From contig JBBHKE010001490.1 of assembly GCA_037447655.1 (NCBI GenBank), positions 1-29,922 of the forward strand: 29,922 nucleotides of DNA, written 5' to 3'. A program made the translations under genes and the position numbers. Below, one piece after another: positions 9,582-18,889 of the stretch; positions within the stretch are counted from its first letter, which is position 1; each line of letters begins with the position of its first letter. The stretch is from Zygnema cylindricum (taxonomy: Eukaryota > Streptophyta > Zygnematophyceae > Zygnematales > Zygnemataceae). Below the pieces are notes generated by a model, which was not told the DNA's origin, made no database searches, and saw only the letters and a program-made list of their open reading frames with translations.

Positions 9582-9585
9582 AACC
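9571..9585 (-). other. Primer binding site of element A, complementary to tRNA-iMet anticodon arm
   Basis: The 15 bases directly after the LTR end (minus strand GGTTATGGGCCCACC) are the complement of GGTGGGCCCATAACC. From memory, this is the 3' side of the anticodon stem and loop of plant initiator-Met tRNA, with the CAU anticodon in it. Drosophila copia is primed by a cleaved 5' half of tRNA-iMet using this same region, unlike most plant copia elements, which use the tRNA 3' end (TGGTATCAGAGC). Confidence 0.88.
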
Positions 9586-9665
9586 TGAAATTCTGTGGAC
9601 TCCACTGACCCACATAATGAGCATCCTAGGATAGTATTTTCCCCTTTCACTTCTCCAATAAAAAG

Positions 9666-11045
9666 TGTTGTCCTTGGCCTATTTCAACCATGGATGACTC
9701 ACGGAAAACACCCACAGACTACCCTAAAACATCAGTGTTTTAGACAACACAGATTACTCCACAATATACAAAAACACCTCAAAGTGTTCCAGTATGCAGT
9801 ATGTACTTGACACTATAACCTCACAAAGTTACAGCCTGATCCACAAATGAATCCAAAATATATGAGCTCCAGAGTTTCCCAAAAACAGTTGACGGCTTAT
9901 CAAACTAACCAGTTAAATCTCTCACAGAATTCTATAGAACAGCAGAAGAGAATGAAACTATACAACCATATATTTTCTATATCATAAAATATACACACAA
10001 AGTTTCATATCATGATATCAATCAGAGTGATCACAGTGACAGGTCAAAGATGCAGAAAAACAGTCTGCCATTACTTTGATAAACTCAGCTGATAATGAAA
10101 ATAAACTAAGTACTACAATTTATACTCACATAGCTATCTATAGAGCCCTGCACTAATTAAATAATTACACGTGTATATAAGTACTGTACTCGAATAAAGT
10201 CACTCTACGTCAGCGGAACGTCTACTGTACCAGAAGTATGTCCAAACCCTAATTATAACATCTATCATATTTCACTATTTTAACACTAAAAATTTATTCA
10301 CTATATACAAATTAAAGCTGCATCAGATATTTACAAATAAGTGCCGTACATATATAGTGCCACTTACTTTGTCAGCACTTGGCGAATCCGTCCAAATGAC
10401 CGTACACGCAAAACCAACATCTCTTGATAGAAAGTCGGCTGCTCAAAACGACCCTACCTGCTTTTCAATTATCGTCGTGTCCGATTTTCACCGCCGTTGA
10501 TGTACGCGGGATCGAACGATTATATTTGCGTCCCGTAGCATTGTCCCAATGTGGTCCCACTTCGAATCGAGTCTGTCCACTCGATTCGTAACCACCGTTC
10601 ATTCTTGTTGTTTGTTTCAGCATAGGTCACATGAGTCCAATCGACTGTGGTAATGCGATACGAAGCACCTGAGTGCATACGGCGAGCTTCATCACTTGTG
10701 GTCCCGCACGAATCACGTCCGTTGACACGATCTGAATCAATGTTCCATATTGAACCCGTACAGTAAATTTACCGGATGTCTGGTCCAAACTATTTCCGTT
10801 CGATTCTGCGAATCTGCTTGCTCAATGTTAGACGCGTGTATGTGAGTGTCGGCGCCATTCAAAAATACCTGCAAAATCCTCATCTGCTGACGCATGTCCT
10901 TATAGAAGTACAGTACACTTTTTTGTCCTTATACTACTGTAACACTATTAGGGGTCAGTACTAAAGTGTGTATATAAAAATATATTCTAAGTACTAACCC
11001 TCTCTCACTTACTTATTTACTGAGTACTAAAGTTTTCAAATCACA
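9666..11045 (-). mobile_element. Solo LTR of the second (E1/E2) family inserted in the 5' LTR of element A
   Basis: On the minus strand this 1,380-bp block begins TGTGATTTGAAAAC and ends GGACAACA, the same end as the E1/E2 LTRs. It shares their landmarks in order: TCAGTAAATA near the start, GTGTACTGTACTT, GCAGG...TGGCGCCGACA, CGCGTC, GTGATTCGTGCGGGACCACAAGTGATGAAGC and ACTCAGGTGCTTCGTA. It has only one copy of the GGGACCACAAG motif where E1 and E2 LTRs have two. Outside the family landmarks it is strongly diverged, so it is a third subfamily. Flanks AAAAG (9661-9665) and ATAAA (11046-11050) match at only three of five bases, so the exact ends are less certain. Confidence 0.8.
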
Positions 11046-11594
11046 ATAAATAGATGGCGCCCAGGCACACAAATATTTTGACCACCCTCACCCTTGTGAG
11101 GACAAGACTCCTTTGAATCAAACGGAAAAAGAATCACTGAATTTTCTCCCTTGAGCAGTAGATTATGGCTGGTCAAAGATCACCTTTATAGCTACATGCT
11201 CTCATAGAGAGAGGTACCTAAATATCACTAAGTCTTGGTCATCCTACTCACGACTACCAACTACTAAACCCTAGTCCAATAGGAAAACTATATAGTACAA
11301 GAAGGTACAATATGCAATGTACTTATTTCATGGCCATTGTACAACATGGTTTACACGGTGACACCTGTCAAATCGGGAGCAATGGTTCCTCCAACCATCT
11401 TCTCCGGTTTCAAACAATGTGGCGCCATGTGGCACCGCGTGACGCTATCTTCAAATGCCGCCAAAATCTCAATTCGCGTGGTGGCTACAATGTCGGCCGT
11501 CTGATCAAATCATATTTTACACGGTTCAGATTCGGGTACATGCATGAATTCCTCTTTTTCGTTAGTCTGCTGATAATTAGCTGTCGCGTTAATG

Positions 11595-11602
11595 TTTATA
11601 TA
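11595..11602 (-). promoter_or_regulatory. TATA box of element A 5' LTR
   Basis: Minus-strand TATATAAA at the position corresponding to 3857-3864 in the other LTR. As the 5' LTR, this copy would have driven the element's genomic transcript. Inferred from motif and conserved position. Confidence 0.5.
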
Positions 11603-11632
11603 TATTTAAAACCCGTCACGTGTATCGTTTTG

Positions 11633-11715
11633 ATAACGCCCTAGTGGATAATGCTTACGTCTACTTAGTGGTTGACAGACCCAAGTTCAAATCTGGATTC
11701 AAGCAACATTTTAGT
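11633..11715 (+). promoter_or_regulatory. Antisense tRNA-like Pol III module in 5' LTR of element A
   Basis: Box A-like CGCCCTAGTGGATAATGC (about 11637-11654), box B GTTCAAATC (11685-11693) and a TTTT about 18 bases later keep the order and spacing of the 3' LTR copy despite sequence drift around them. From here a plus-strand transcript would leave the element into flanking DNA. Confidence 0.45.
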
Positions 11716-11853
11716 AAAATATCCTCTACTTCAAAATCTACCACTTTCTAAATATGGCGTCAGCTATGGTGTGCCTCTGATCCTCACTCTCTTTCTTTAA
11801 AGTATAACTAAAATAGAGAAGTGAACTATTAATTACCTCTTTTCAAAAGCAGC

Positions 11854-13572
11854 GACTAGACGATTCTTCTCAAGTGTCATCCCAGCTTGACAACTCCTCA
11901 TGCTATCTTTAACTCCCAACACACCTTCGGCACCATGTGGTGGGCCCATAATCTATTGATTTGTATCGATCATGCACGCTTGTGTGCACCAGACTAGCAG
12001 ACATGAAGCAAATGTTACACTGGGAATGGTTCCTTTAGGTGTATCACAAAAGTAGATTAGATTGGAAGAAGTAATAATCAGACGCACAAAACTCGCAAGC
12101 AGGTTAAGAACAACCTTTCCATTAATTGATAGAATAAGTACAAAGATGTTTCAATGAATTTCATTGCGTCACATAAAATAGATCCCGTTTGCCGGTACAA
12201 ATACATTGCCCGAGATCGTCACCTTTCAACAAGGTCGACATCTTTTCCTTTGGAAAAGTTTGTGGAAATTCTTGAGGAATTCTTGTCTTGAGCAAATAAT
12301 ACCAAATTGGAGCAATGACATTTTTCCGCTGAAATCTCTCACTAACTATTAGTTTTCTAGTAGTTAAGAGATAGAATTACCTAAGAGTGGAGGGCAGTGA
12401 AAAATACTTTAAAGGGTTGAGTCAAGAGGGCAAGAGACCAAGTTGAATGTTATGTGGACAAAAGCTAAAGTTGATCCTTTATGTGAGTGCTTTCCAATAT
12501 GAATGTTTATTTTCCAATGGATGGAATATGTGGCTAAGATTGGTTGTAGTAATGGGATTTTCTAAGGGTTAGGGAATCCTGTTACAGTATTTTTACCCAA
12601 AATATTGTTAATGACACTAGACGTTACTTTATCCTAACGACGATTAGAAGAAGTACAGTATTCGTACTGTCAGAGGAAAAATTGGTGCGCACTAAACTTG
12701 AGAGAAGGATCACTGTAAACTCTCATGAAGCAAAAAACCGTCGGATTTTAGACACCTGTCAAAATCTGTATTCAAAGTATGGATGTGCTCCTTTGTAGTT
12801 AGTGGAGCTGTACACATTACACTAAACGACGGATGGACTTCGGGCTTACCTTCACGATGTAGATATTCGACACGTGGCATGATCCTATTCATGGTACTGA
12901 TTGGAGGCCACTAAGTCCCCATTGGATGACCCGGTTCATGTTTTTGACCACAACTTGTGACGTGACAAAAAAACAACAAAACTAATTAAATTCGAAAAAA
13001 TCAAAAATAATCGGAAACACATTTTCGTGCCACTGTTTTATGCGTCTCAAATTTTTATCTCGGACCAACTTCCAAATCTAGATAAATCAATTTCACGCGG
13101 CATTTAAAAAAAAATCACATATTTGTACGAACAATTTTTGTGAATCTTGTATTTTTATTCATTCCCACGTGTAACGGATCTAAGGGCCCGTTTAATTCTT
13201 CATACTAAAGGTAAACATCCATAGGCGAAAAAGTAGGGTTTTGTAAATTTAAATCCAACAATCCGTACAATTTTTTTCTTGTTTTTTCATTTTTTTTAGC
13301 GTGAAACAAGATTCTACCAAGATTCTACGAGGATCCTGCAGTAAACATAGACTGTTAGATATTTCCATATCGCACCAGCAAGCCAATCGTTTCATCCGTA
13401 ACGTAGATATCCACCGTCTTTAAGAAGTACTATGGGCTAGTATAGCTATAGACTGTACAGTCACTACTATACTTTGATAGTATGAATAGTTGCCACGTGG
13501 ATGGCTAATGTATCCATAAAAATGTCGTATATATCCCAGGTGACTACCGCAAACTAGAAGCACATTCGCTAG
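11854..13572. other. Gene-free AT-rich DNA
   Basis: I see no retroelement landmark, recognisable protein or RNA gene in this stretch. Open frames are short and unrelated to known motifs. GTAC-containing words remain frequent. Confidence 0.5.
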
Positions 13573-14305
13573 AATCCGTCAGAAAATCTAAGAGGGTGTC
13601 CCCATGTTTTAAAATATCTAATTTTCTTTGTCTTTTTGCCTTAAAATTCAAGGAACTTTGACAAAAACTTTAGCCGTACGAAAAAATCATTTTTACCAAA
13701 GTAGAGTGAACGTCAATTCATACTTTGAATGTACGGCGTGTTTATTGTCATTTGAATGCATTTTGGCGTTTTCCCCTTTTCGACCCCCGGGCAAGAGAAT
13801 CCAGCCCAAAAAAAAACTTCTTCCAAAATCACCTCGAGGGGGTGATTTTAGTTCAATTACCGCCCAAACAGCGAATGAAAAATGAACCACGCACACGTCA
13901 CACCATTTGTAAAATTTTAGGACGAAGGAGAGTCCTCGCTATTTTTCTCTGTGCCGGTCACGCGCTATGTACGGAAAAAAACTGCAGGGGTGTGGACCTC
14001 CACTTTCAATCATGGGTCCTTTGCAAAAAATTTTGCCATCGTCGCCTCTCCTCACTCCCACTCACTCTATCACTTGTATCTCACACTTTTTAAAATGAGA
14101 CACGACCATATTGGTATAAAATGAAAGATATTTTTTTTTTTTTTTTTGACAATTTTCATGTTTTTTTTTGACAATTTTCATGTTTTTTTTAATGGCAAGT
14201 CGAGTGAGAAAAGTAGAAAAAACGAAATCGAAAAACCATGGCGGAAAGTTCTTGAATCCGTGACGCCGACGTTGTCACAAGCGAGCGTGACGTCACAATG
14301 TCACC
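13573..14305 (+). repeat. Dispersed repeat R1, copy 1
   Basis: This block aligns with 15373-16241 in direct orientation. Shared anchors in order are AATCCGTCAGAAAA at the start, GTTTATT...GTTTTCCC..TTTTC.ACCC, GA(A)GGAGAGTC, CGCG..TATGTACGGA, TGCA.GGGTGT, CCTCC(A)TTTTCA..AT, a C/T-rich CTCC..CACTC tract, and a closing TGACGTCA...CAATGTCA (TGACGTCA at 14288-14295). The copies are heavily diverged with many indels. Neither encodes anything I recognise and neither has LTR or transposon hallmarks that I can see. Confidence 0.7.
14130..14190 (+). repeat. T-run with 22-bp tandem unit
   Basis: A run of 18 T is followed by GACAATTTTCATG, nine T, the same 13 bases again (14170-14182) and eight T. It is a local tandem duplication inside repeat R1 copy 1 and is absent from copy 2. 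Confidence 0.85.
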
Positions 14306-15372
14306 AAACCCTAAACATTTACAATTTCACAAAAATCTAGACGTCTACAGCTGTCGCTGTTTTTGTTGGCGTCTCCAGTCGTCGGAAGTTTCGTAGTTGT
14401 CTTCAATCGTCACAATTTGTACCTACATCTACAACCGTCACATGTCAAAGTTTCGATTTCATTTTCGCACATAGGGACGCTTTTCAAAGTAGTACGGCGA
14501 ATCTTCACTATAGTCCAAAATACTTTATCAAAAAACCGATTACATGGGGACATCCCCTAAGCCGTGGATATGCTCCCTCGCCTTCCTTTTGTCCTTCGTG
14601 GTTTGTCAGGCAATTTTTTTGATTTTAGCTGTTTTAATTTTTACGTCAGTACAATGAGCCGAAGATCCTCAGTCCACAACCTCGAAGATCGTTTATTTGG
14701 ACCTGATACCTTGGTGGAAAATGTGGGAGGGAAGGGAAGGACAATTTAGGTTTTTACACGCTGACGGTATAAAATCGGAAAATTTGTCGTTTAGTCATAC
14801 CGTACTTCAACGCTTAGAATAATAGTTCAAAAGTAGGCGTTTTTATGGTAGGCCTTTGGTAAGCGCACAAAACTTGGCACAAAACTCGCGTAAAGTAAGC
14901 ATACTGTATGTGTGTGCGTTGTGCACACTCTTGTACGAACGTACGAATATGACGTATCATTATAGTAAGCGCACGCCGCCGGAAGAATTGTTTTAGCCAA
15001 CTGACACGGCGTAGGATTACATCGGAAAAAAAAAAAAACGCGGACTTAGGTCTTATCGTAAGTTGTGTTATGGGCTTTTCATGTGATCTTCTTAGATCGC
15101 TACTTTGATCAGCGACCGTCCGATCTTCCGAATTTGACGGTTTAAATAAAAAATACCTATAAACCCACGGAAAAATAAAAATTTGTCCGAATAATTTTCA
15201 AAATTTAGACATGACGTTTAATTCTCTATCGATCGATGTGGAACTCAACCCTGTTACCCTTTATTTTTTCATTTTTCGACCAATACAATATGGGTCTTAT
15301 GGCCATACTGTACGTTTTGCGTACAATAGGTATATTGTATGGGCCTACTAACACCTACTTTTGAACTATGCT
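14306..15372. other. Gene-free AT-rich DNA between R1 copies
   Basis: No gene, RNA or element is recognisable. GTAC and CGTAC words cluster near 14930-14950, and a TGACGTCA-type motif recurs just beyond, at 15445-15452. Confidence 0.5.
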
Positions 15373-16241
15373 AATCCGTCAGAAAAGATGTTAAATTCTT
15401 TAGATTTTCTATATTTTTCCTGCGCGCAACTTGTTTGACCAATGTGACGTCATGACGTTCCCGTAAACTAATTGTCGCTCACGAATTTTATTTTGGATGG
15501 TTTGGCGTAGGATTTTAAACATGTTTTTTTTTGCACGTGTCAAAAATCTTCAATGGTTTTTTCACCAAAAGTTTTGATTGTAAGAGTATGTGCCCATATG
15601 CATATGCGTTTTTTATTTATTTTTCTATCGTTTCCTGCAAACATTTGAATGTGGCACTGAAAAAATATTTTTGCCGTAAAAATAAAGTGTGGAAACTGAA
15701 ATACAATGTACCTCATTCAAAAACTTTTTGTAGGTTTATTCACTTTGGAGTTTTCCCTTTTTCAACCCACTGCTACGTCATGCCAACTCATCTTCAAACT
15801 CAAGCGTCGAGTAGGCTTATGGCAAATTGACACCCGAACATCGAATAAAAAAACACCTTTGCACGCGCTAAAGGATTTGAACAATTTGGCACGAGGGAGA
15901 GTCAACGTTATTTTCTTTTTTCTCCGTCGCGCGTATGTACGGATAAAAGTTGCAAGGGTGTCGGGCCTCCATTTTCATTATTGACGCAAAAATCTACGCC
16001 GTTGATTCCCCTCCCCCTCCCTCGTCCACTCATCTCCCGTTTTTACTCTTTGTCGGAGGAAACTCGCCAGTTTTGGTAAGATAAGAAAACGCTTTGAAAA
16101 AAAATCTACATCGTTGTGCGTAAATTTGGTGTCTGTTCGAAAAAAAAAAACAAAAAACAAAATGGAGACGCCACGACTTAAAAGTACATAATTAATGACG
16201 TCGTCAGTGTCACAATTAGGCATGACGTCAACAATGTCATA
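15373..16241 (+). repeat. Dispersed repeat R1, copy 2
   Basis: This is the partner of 13573-14305, starting exactly 1,800 bases downstream with CTAATCCGTCAGAAAA and closing with TGACGTCAACAATGTCA (TGACGTCA at 16223-16230). It has a second TGACGTCA at 15445-15452 absent from copy 1. The best-conserved part is about 15890-16035: GAGGGAGAGTC, CGTATGTACGGA, GTTGCAAGGGTGT, GCCTCCATTTTCAT. Confidence 0.7.
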
Positions 16242-16641
16242 GAAAACCAATTGTTGACAACATGACAAAAAACATGACGTTGTTACGAAACCTAGTAGTC
16301 TAATTCGTACGGATTTTGACTTTTTTAAGATTTTTAGGTAGTATTCGTTACTTTCATACCGTTTGTTAGTATTCACTGTACGATGTACGAAAACATACGG
16401 AAACCATCCCCTTAACCCTAAAAAATCCTTGAAAAATCCTAGAACGTACGGGAAACATACGTAAATGTTTGGAGTTGCACCCTTAAAAACCTAAGAGAGT
16501 ACGGATAATGTAAGGCTGTTGTACTGTAATTTTCCATAGTGTATGAAATGCACGAGAAGTACCATAAACACCTTAAAATCCCTCTTTCAATAACCCTAAA
16601 AGTATTGAAATATACGGACGCTATACATATTTATGTAAGTC
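16242..16641. other. Gene-free DNA flanking element E1
   Basis: I see no gene. The stretch is rich in TACGGA, GTACGG and CATACGG words. The five bases before E1 are AAGTC (16637-16641); no matching target duplication can be tested because the 3' end of E1 is missing. Confidence 0.5.
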
Positions 16642-17355
16642 TATTGAAAATTAAAATCTTTATATTCAGTAGATAGGGCTATGAGAGGAGGCCAAAAAGA
16701 CTTAGAATATATTCTAAGTAGTTTTATGTAATACTTACCTTTATTAGTATTACAGTAGCAAAAGTACAGTAGAGTGTATTGTACCTTTGCAGGTTTTACG
16801 GAGTGGCGCCGACACGCGTCACGCAGTAGACAATTGGAATCGCCGGATCAGACGGAATGAATCTGGTCCGGATACTTCGGAAAATATGTGGTACGGTGTT
16901 TTTGGAATCATACGGATATTTTGGGAATGTGTGCTACGGGACATTTCTATGATCATTGATTGGAAACGGCCAGATATTGTTTTTTTTTTGGTATGGTATG
17001 CTTTATGATCATTGATTTTGAGTCATGTCGACGGACGCGATTCACCTGGGACAACAAGCGTGATTCACGTGGGACCACAAGTGACGAAGCACTCAGGCTC
17101 TTCGTACTACACAACGACAGTCGGTTGGATTTTACCGACCACCGTGACTAAGCACCTGGAACGTTTATCGTACGGTTCGCCAACTGAAAATATTTGTTTT
17201 GTAGCTTAGTGTAATAAAAATTAGTGTTACATTAATTAGGTTTTTGGAGGTACTCACGGTACAGTAAAGTACAGGCTGGATACTTTGACGTTAGTCAGGA
17301 TAGTACTGTTGTACAGTCACCCATATAAGTGTGACCAATAGATACTCATTGTGAG

Positions 17356-17362
17356 TATATAG
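17356..17362 (+). promoter_or_regulatory. TATA box of E1 5' LTR
   Basis: TATATAG aligns with TATATAA in both E2 LTRs (23081-23087, 28194-28200). A transcript would start about 30 bases downstream. The solo LTR insertion lies downstream of it, so it would be in the transcribed R/U5 part. Confidence 0.5.
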
Positions 17363-17481
17363 TTAAGGACACAGACAATTATGGATCATCCAACTTTGGG
17401 AATATGATTTTCTAAGGGAAGTTTTTTTGAAACATCCACACATCATATCTTATGGTTTACAAAGTCATTTGGGCTGATATT

Positions 17482-18752
17482 TGAAATTCTGTGGGTTCCA
17501 TTTCCCCACAGAAATTGCAGATCCAAAGAAGTTTATCTAGATAGTGCCGACTCCAAGTTGATACAAACCCAAATGACTGACACCCTGACAGTGAGATCCC
17601 TAATACAACTTCACCCTTGTGAAAGAAGACTTTCTATATGCTCAGTTTCACCACAGAATGCAAAGCTTGAACACGGTGTTTTGGAGAAGATTCCCCACTT
17701 TGACTCTCCCTTAGAAATGTTGTCTCCCTGGCAGGAAAAAACTTTGAGTGACTACACCTCTGTGTAGCTTGGACTCCCTTGAGTCTGCAGTAAAAAGAAT
17801 CTTTGAATTTGCTTCTATGAGCATTAAGTTATGGTTGTTCAAAGATAGCGAATTTATACATAATGACTCAAGGAGAGAGGGCTTTCAAAAAATGACTGAG
17901 TACTAAGAACCTACTCAAATTATCATACACTATATAATGTACATACAAAGGAGGATAGCCGCCGTACATTATGTAAGGAATTATGCGGTGCCACTCTCAG
18001 TTTGCCCGTGGCAAATAAGTCATCGCCATTCAATCCCTTTCTTCTCCAGCATCCTATAGGATGGTGCCACTTGTCATTCTCCTCCATTTTCGCGAAGTGT
18101 CGCCAAAATAGCTATTCGGGCAGGCCGACACTCATGCTTGCCGTCCGTTTGAAATACGTCGAGCAACGTTAGCCGTTCAATTTTGACGACGCACTAAAAC
18201 ATTTTTTGGCCGTTGAATTTCTAAGGTCGTCGTCCTTTTTCACGTTCGTTTAAATTCTACCGACGTCAATTTGGTGCATTTAATGAAAGCGTCAACATCA
18301 ACGATATATTAAAATATCAAACCAAAAACGTTTATCTCTTGTCCTCGTCTTAGCTGATAAGGAGAACGACTACTAGTAGTCTGCAAACCCACGTTCAAAT
18401 CTAGTCAAAGGCAACATATTGGTCACATTTTGATAGTATTCTCTACGTATTAAGAATGTATATCTATTGTATCCATTATACTCAACATCGGTCCTAGTCT
18501 ATTGGATAAAGCTAATCAGAAGTGACTCACCCCTGTAGTACCGGATCAAATTGAGTTCGTCAATACCTTTGTTGTAAATCTACCAAACCTACTCTCTATC
18601 TCTCTAGAGAGCTTTGGCAGCCATGACTCTAGCTCCCTCTCTAGCCTTCACTGACTACGACAAGTGTGGGGGCTTGGAGAAGGGAGTTAGAGACAGCCGG
18701 CTTTGCCTTTTTCTATCCCAATATAGACCTAGAAAATATACAAATGTCAACA
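17482..18752 (-). mobile_element. Solo family-A LTR inserted in the 5' LTR of E1
   Basis: The insertion starts TGAAATTCTG and ends GTCAACA on the plus strand. Flanks are ATATT (17477-17481) and AAATT (18753-18757), one mismatch. Removing it restores GGGCTGATATTTTGGG, which aligns base for base in length with the E2 LTR. Similarity to the element A LTRs includes AAGTTATGG.TG.TCAAAGAT and the box B region, and its right end matches the start of the solo LTR at 4977. It is longer (1,271 bp) because of about 150 bases near its left end absent from the others and an extended right end. No internal sequence remains. Confidence 0.88.
18345..18420 (+). promoter_or_regulatory. Antisense tRNA-like Pol III module, best box A of four
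   Basis: TAGCTGATAAGG (18351-18362) matches the tRNA box A consensus at 11 of 12 positions. GTTCAAATC (18393-18401) matches box B fully, and their starts are 42 bases apart as in a real tRNA gene. GACT...AGTC between them can form an anticodon-like stem. The acceptor arm does not pair, so this is not a tRNA gene. It is antisense to its LTR, like the other three copies. Confidence 0.5.
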
Positions 18753-18889
18753 AAATTTTGGGAATTGTCAAATTAATGTGTTGTGTATCACTGTGAAAAA
18801 TTTGAGGCATATTGGCATTTTGAGTCATATTTTGTGTTGGATCAAAATTGGCTGTTGAGTAGGTGTTTTGATAGTTTCTGCTGTTTTAA

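Larger units (their letters stand above)
3225..11848 (-). mobile_element. Element A: full-length Ty1/copia LTR retrotransposon (family A), nested insertions
   Basis: Read on the minus strand the order is 5' LTR, PBS, gag, protease, integrase, RT, RNase H, polypurine tract, 3' LTR, which is the Ty1/copia order. Outer 5-bp flanks are GGAGC (3220-3224) and GCAGC (11849-11853), a target duplication with one mismatch. Removing two later insertions (4977-6023 and 9666-11045) leaves about 6.2 kb, close to the 6.1 kb of E2. The LTRs differ at roughly 10-13 positions per 100 in the stretch I compared, so the insertion is old. Stops and a frameshift make it non-autonomous. Confidence 0.9.
9586..11848 (-). 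repeat. 5' LTR of element A, interrupted by a solo LTR
   Basis: Plus-strand left end TGAAATTCTG abuts the PBS; the right end TTTTCAAAA is a degraded CA terminus. Without the 1,380-bp insertion at 9666-11045 it is about 880 bp, matching the 886-bp 3' LTR. The alignment is continuous from 11058 to 11848 against 3317-4110. It carries the minus-strand TATA box (11595-11602), the antisense tRNA-like unit (about 11633-11715), and AAACCCTAG (11266-11274). Confidence 0.88.

Noticed and set aside
9656-11050. Seven-base target duplication CAATAAA around the solo LTR in the element A 5' LTR
   Set aside because: Copia elements make five-base duplications, and the TG end homologous to other LTR ends lies at 9666; CAATAAA is probably chance in A-rich DNA.
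12710-12892. Small minus-strand frame at 12710-12892
   Set aside because: Sixty codons, no motif, no supporting context; expected by chance.
18345-18420. Functional tRNA gene
   Set aside because: Box A and box B are good but the acceptor arm does not pair and the anticodon loop is six bases; kept only as a tRNA-like module.
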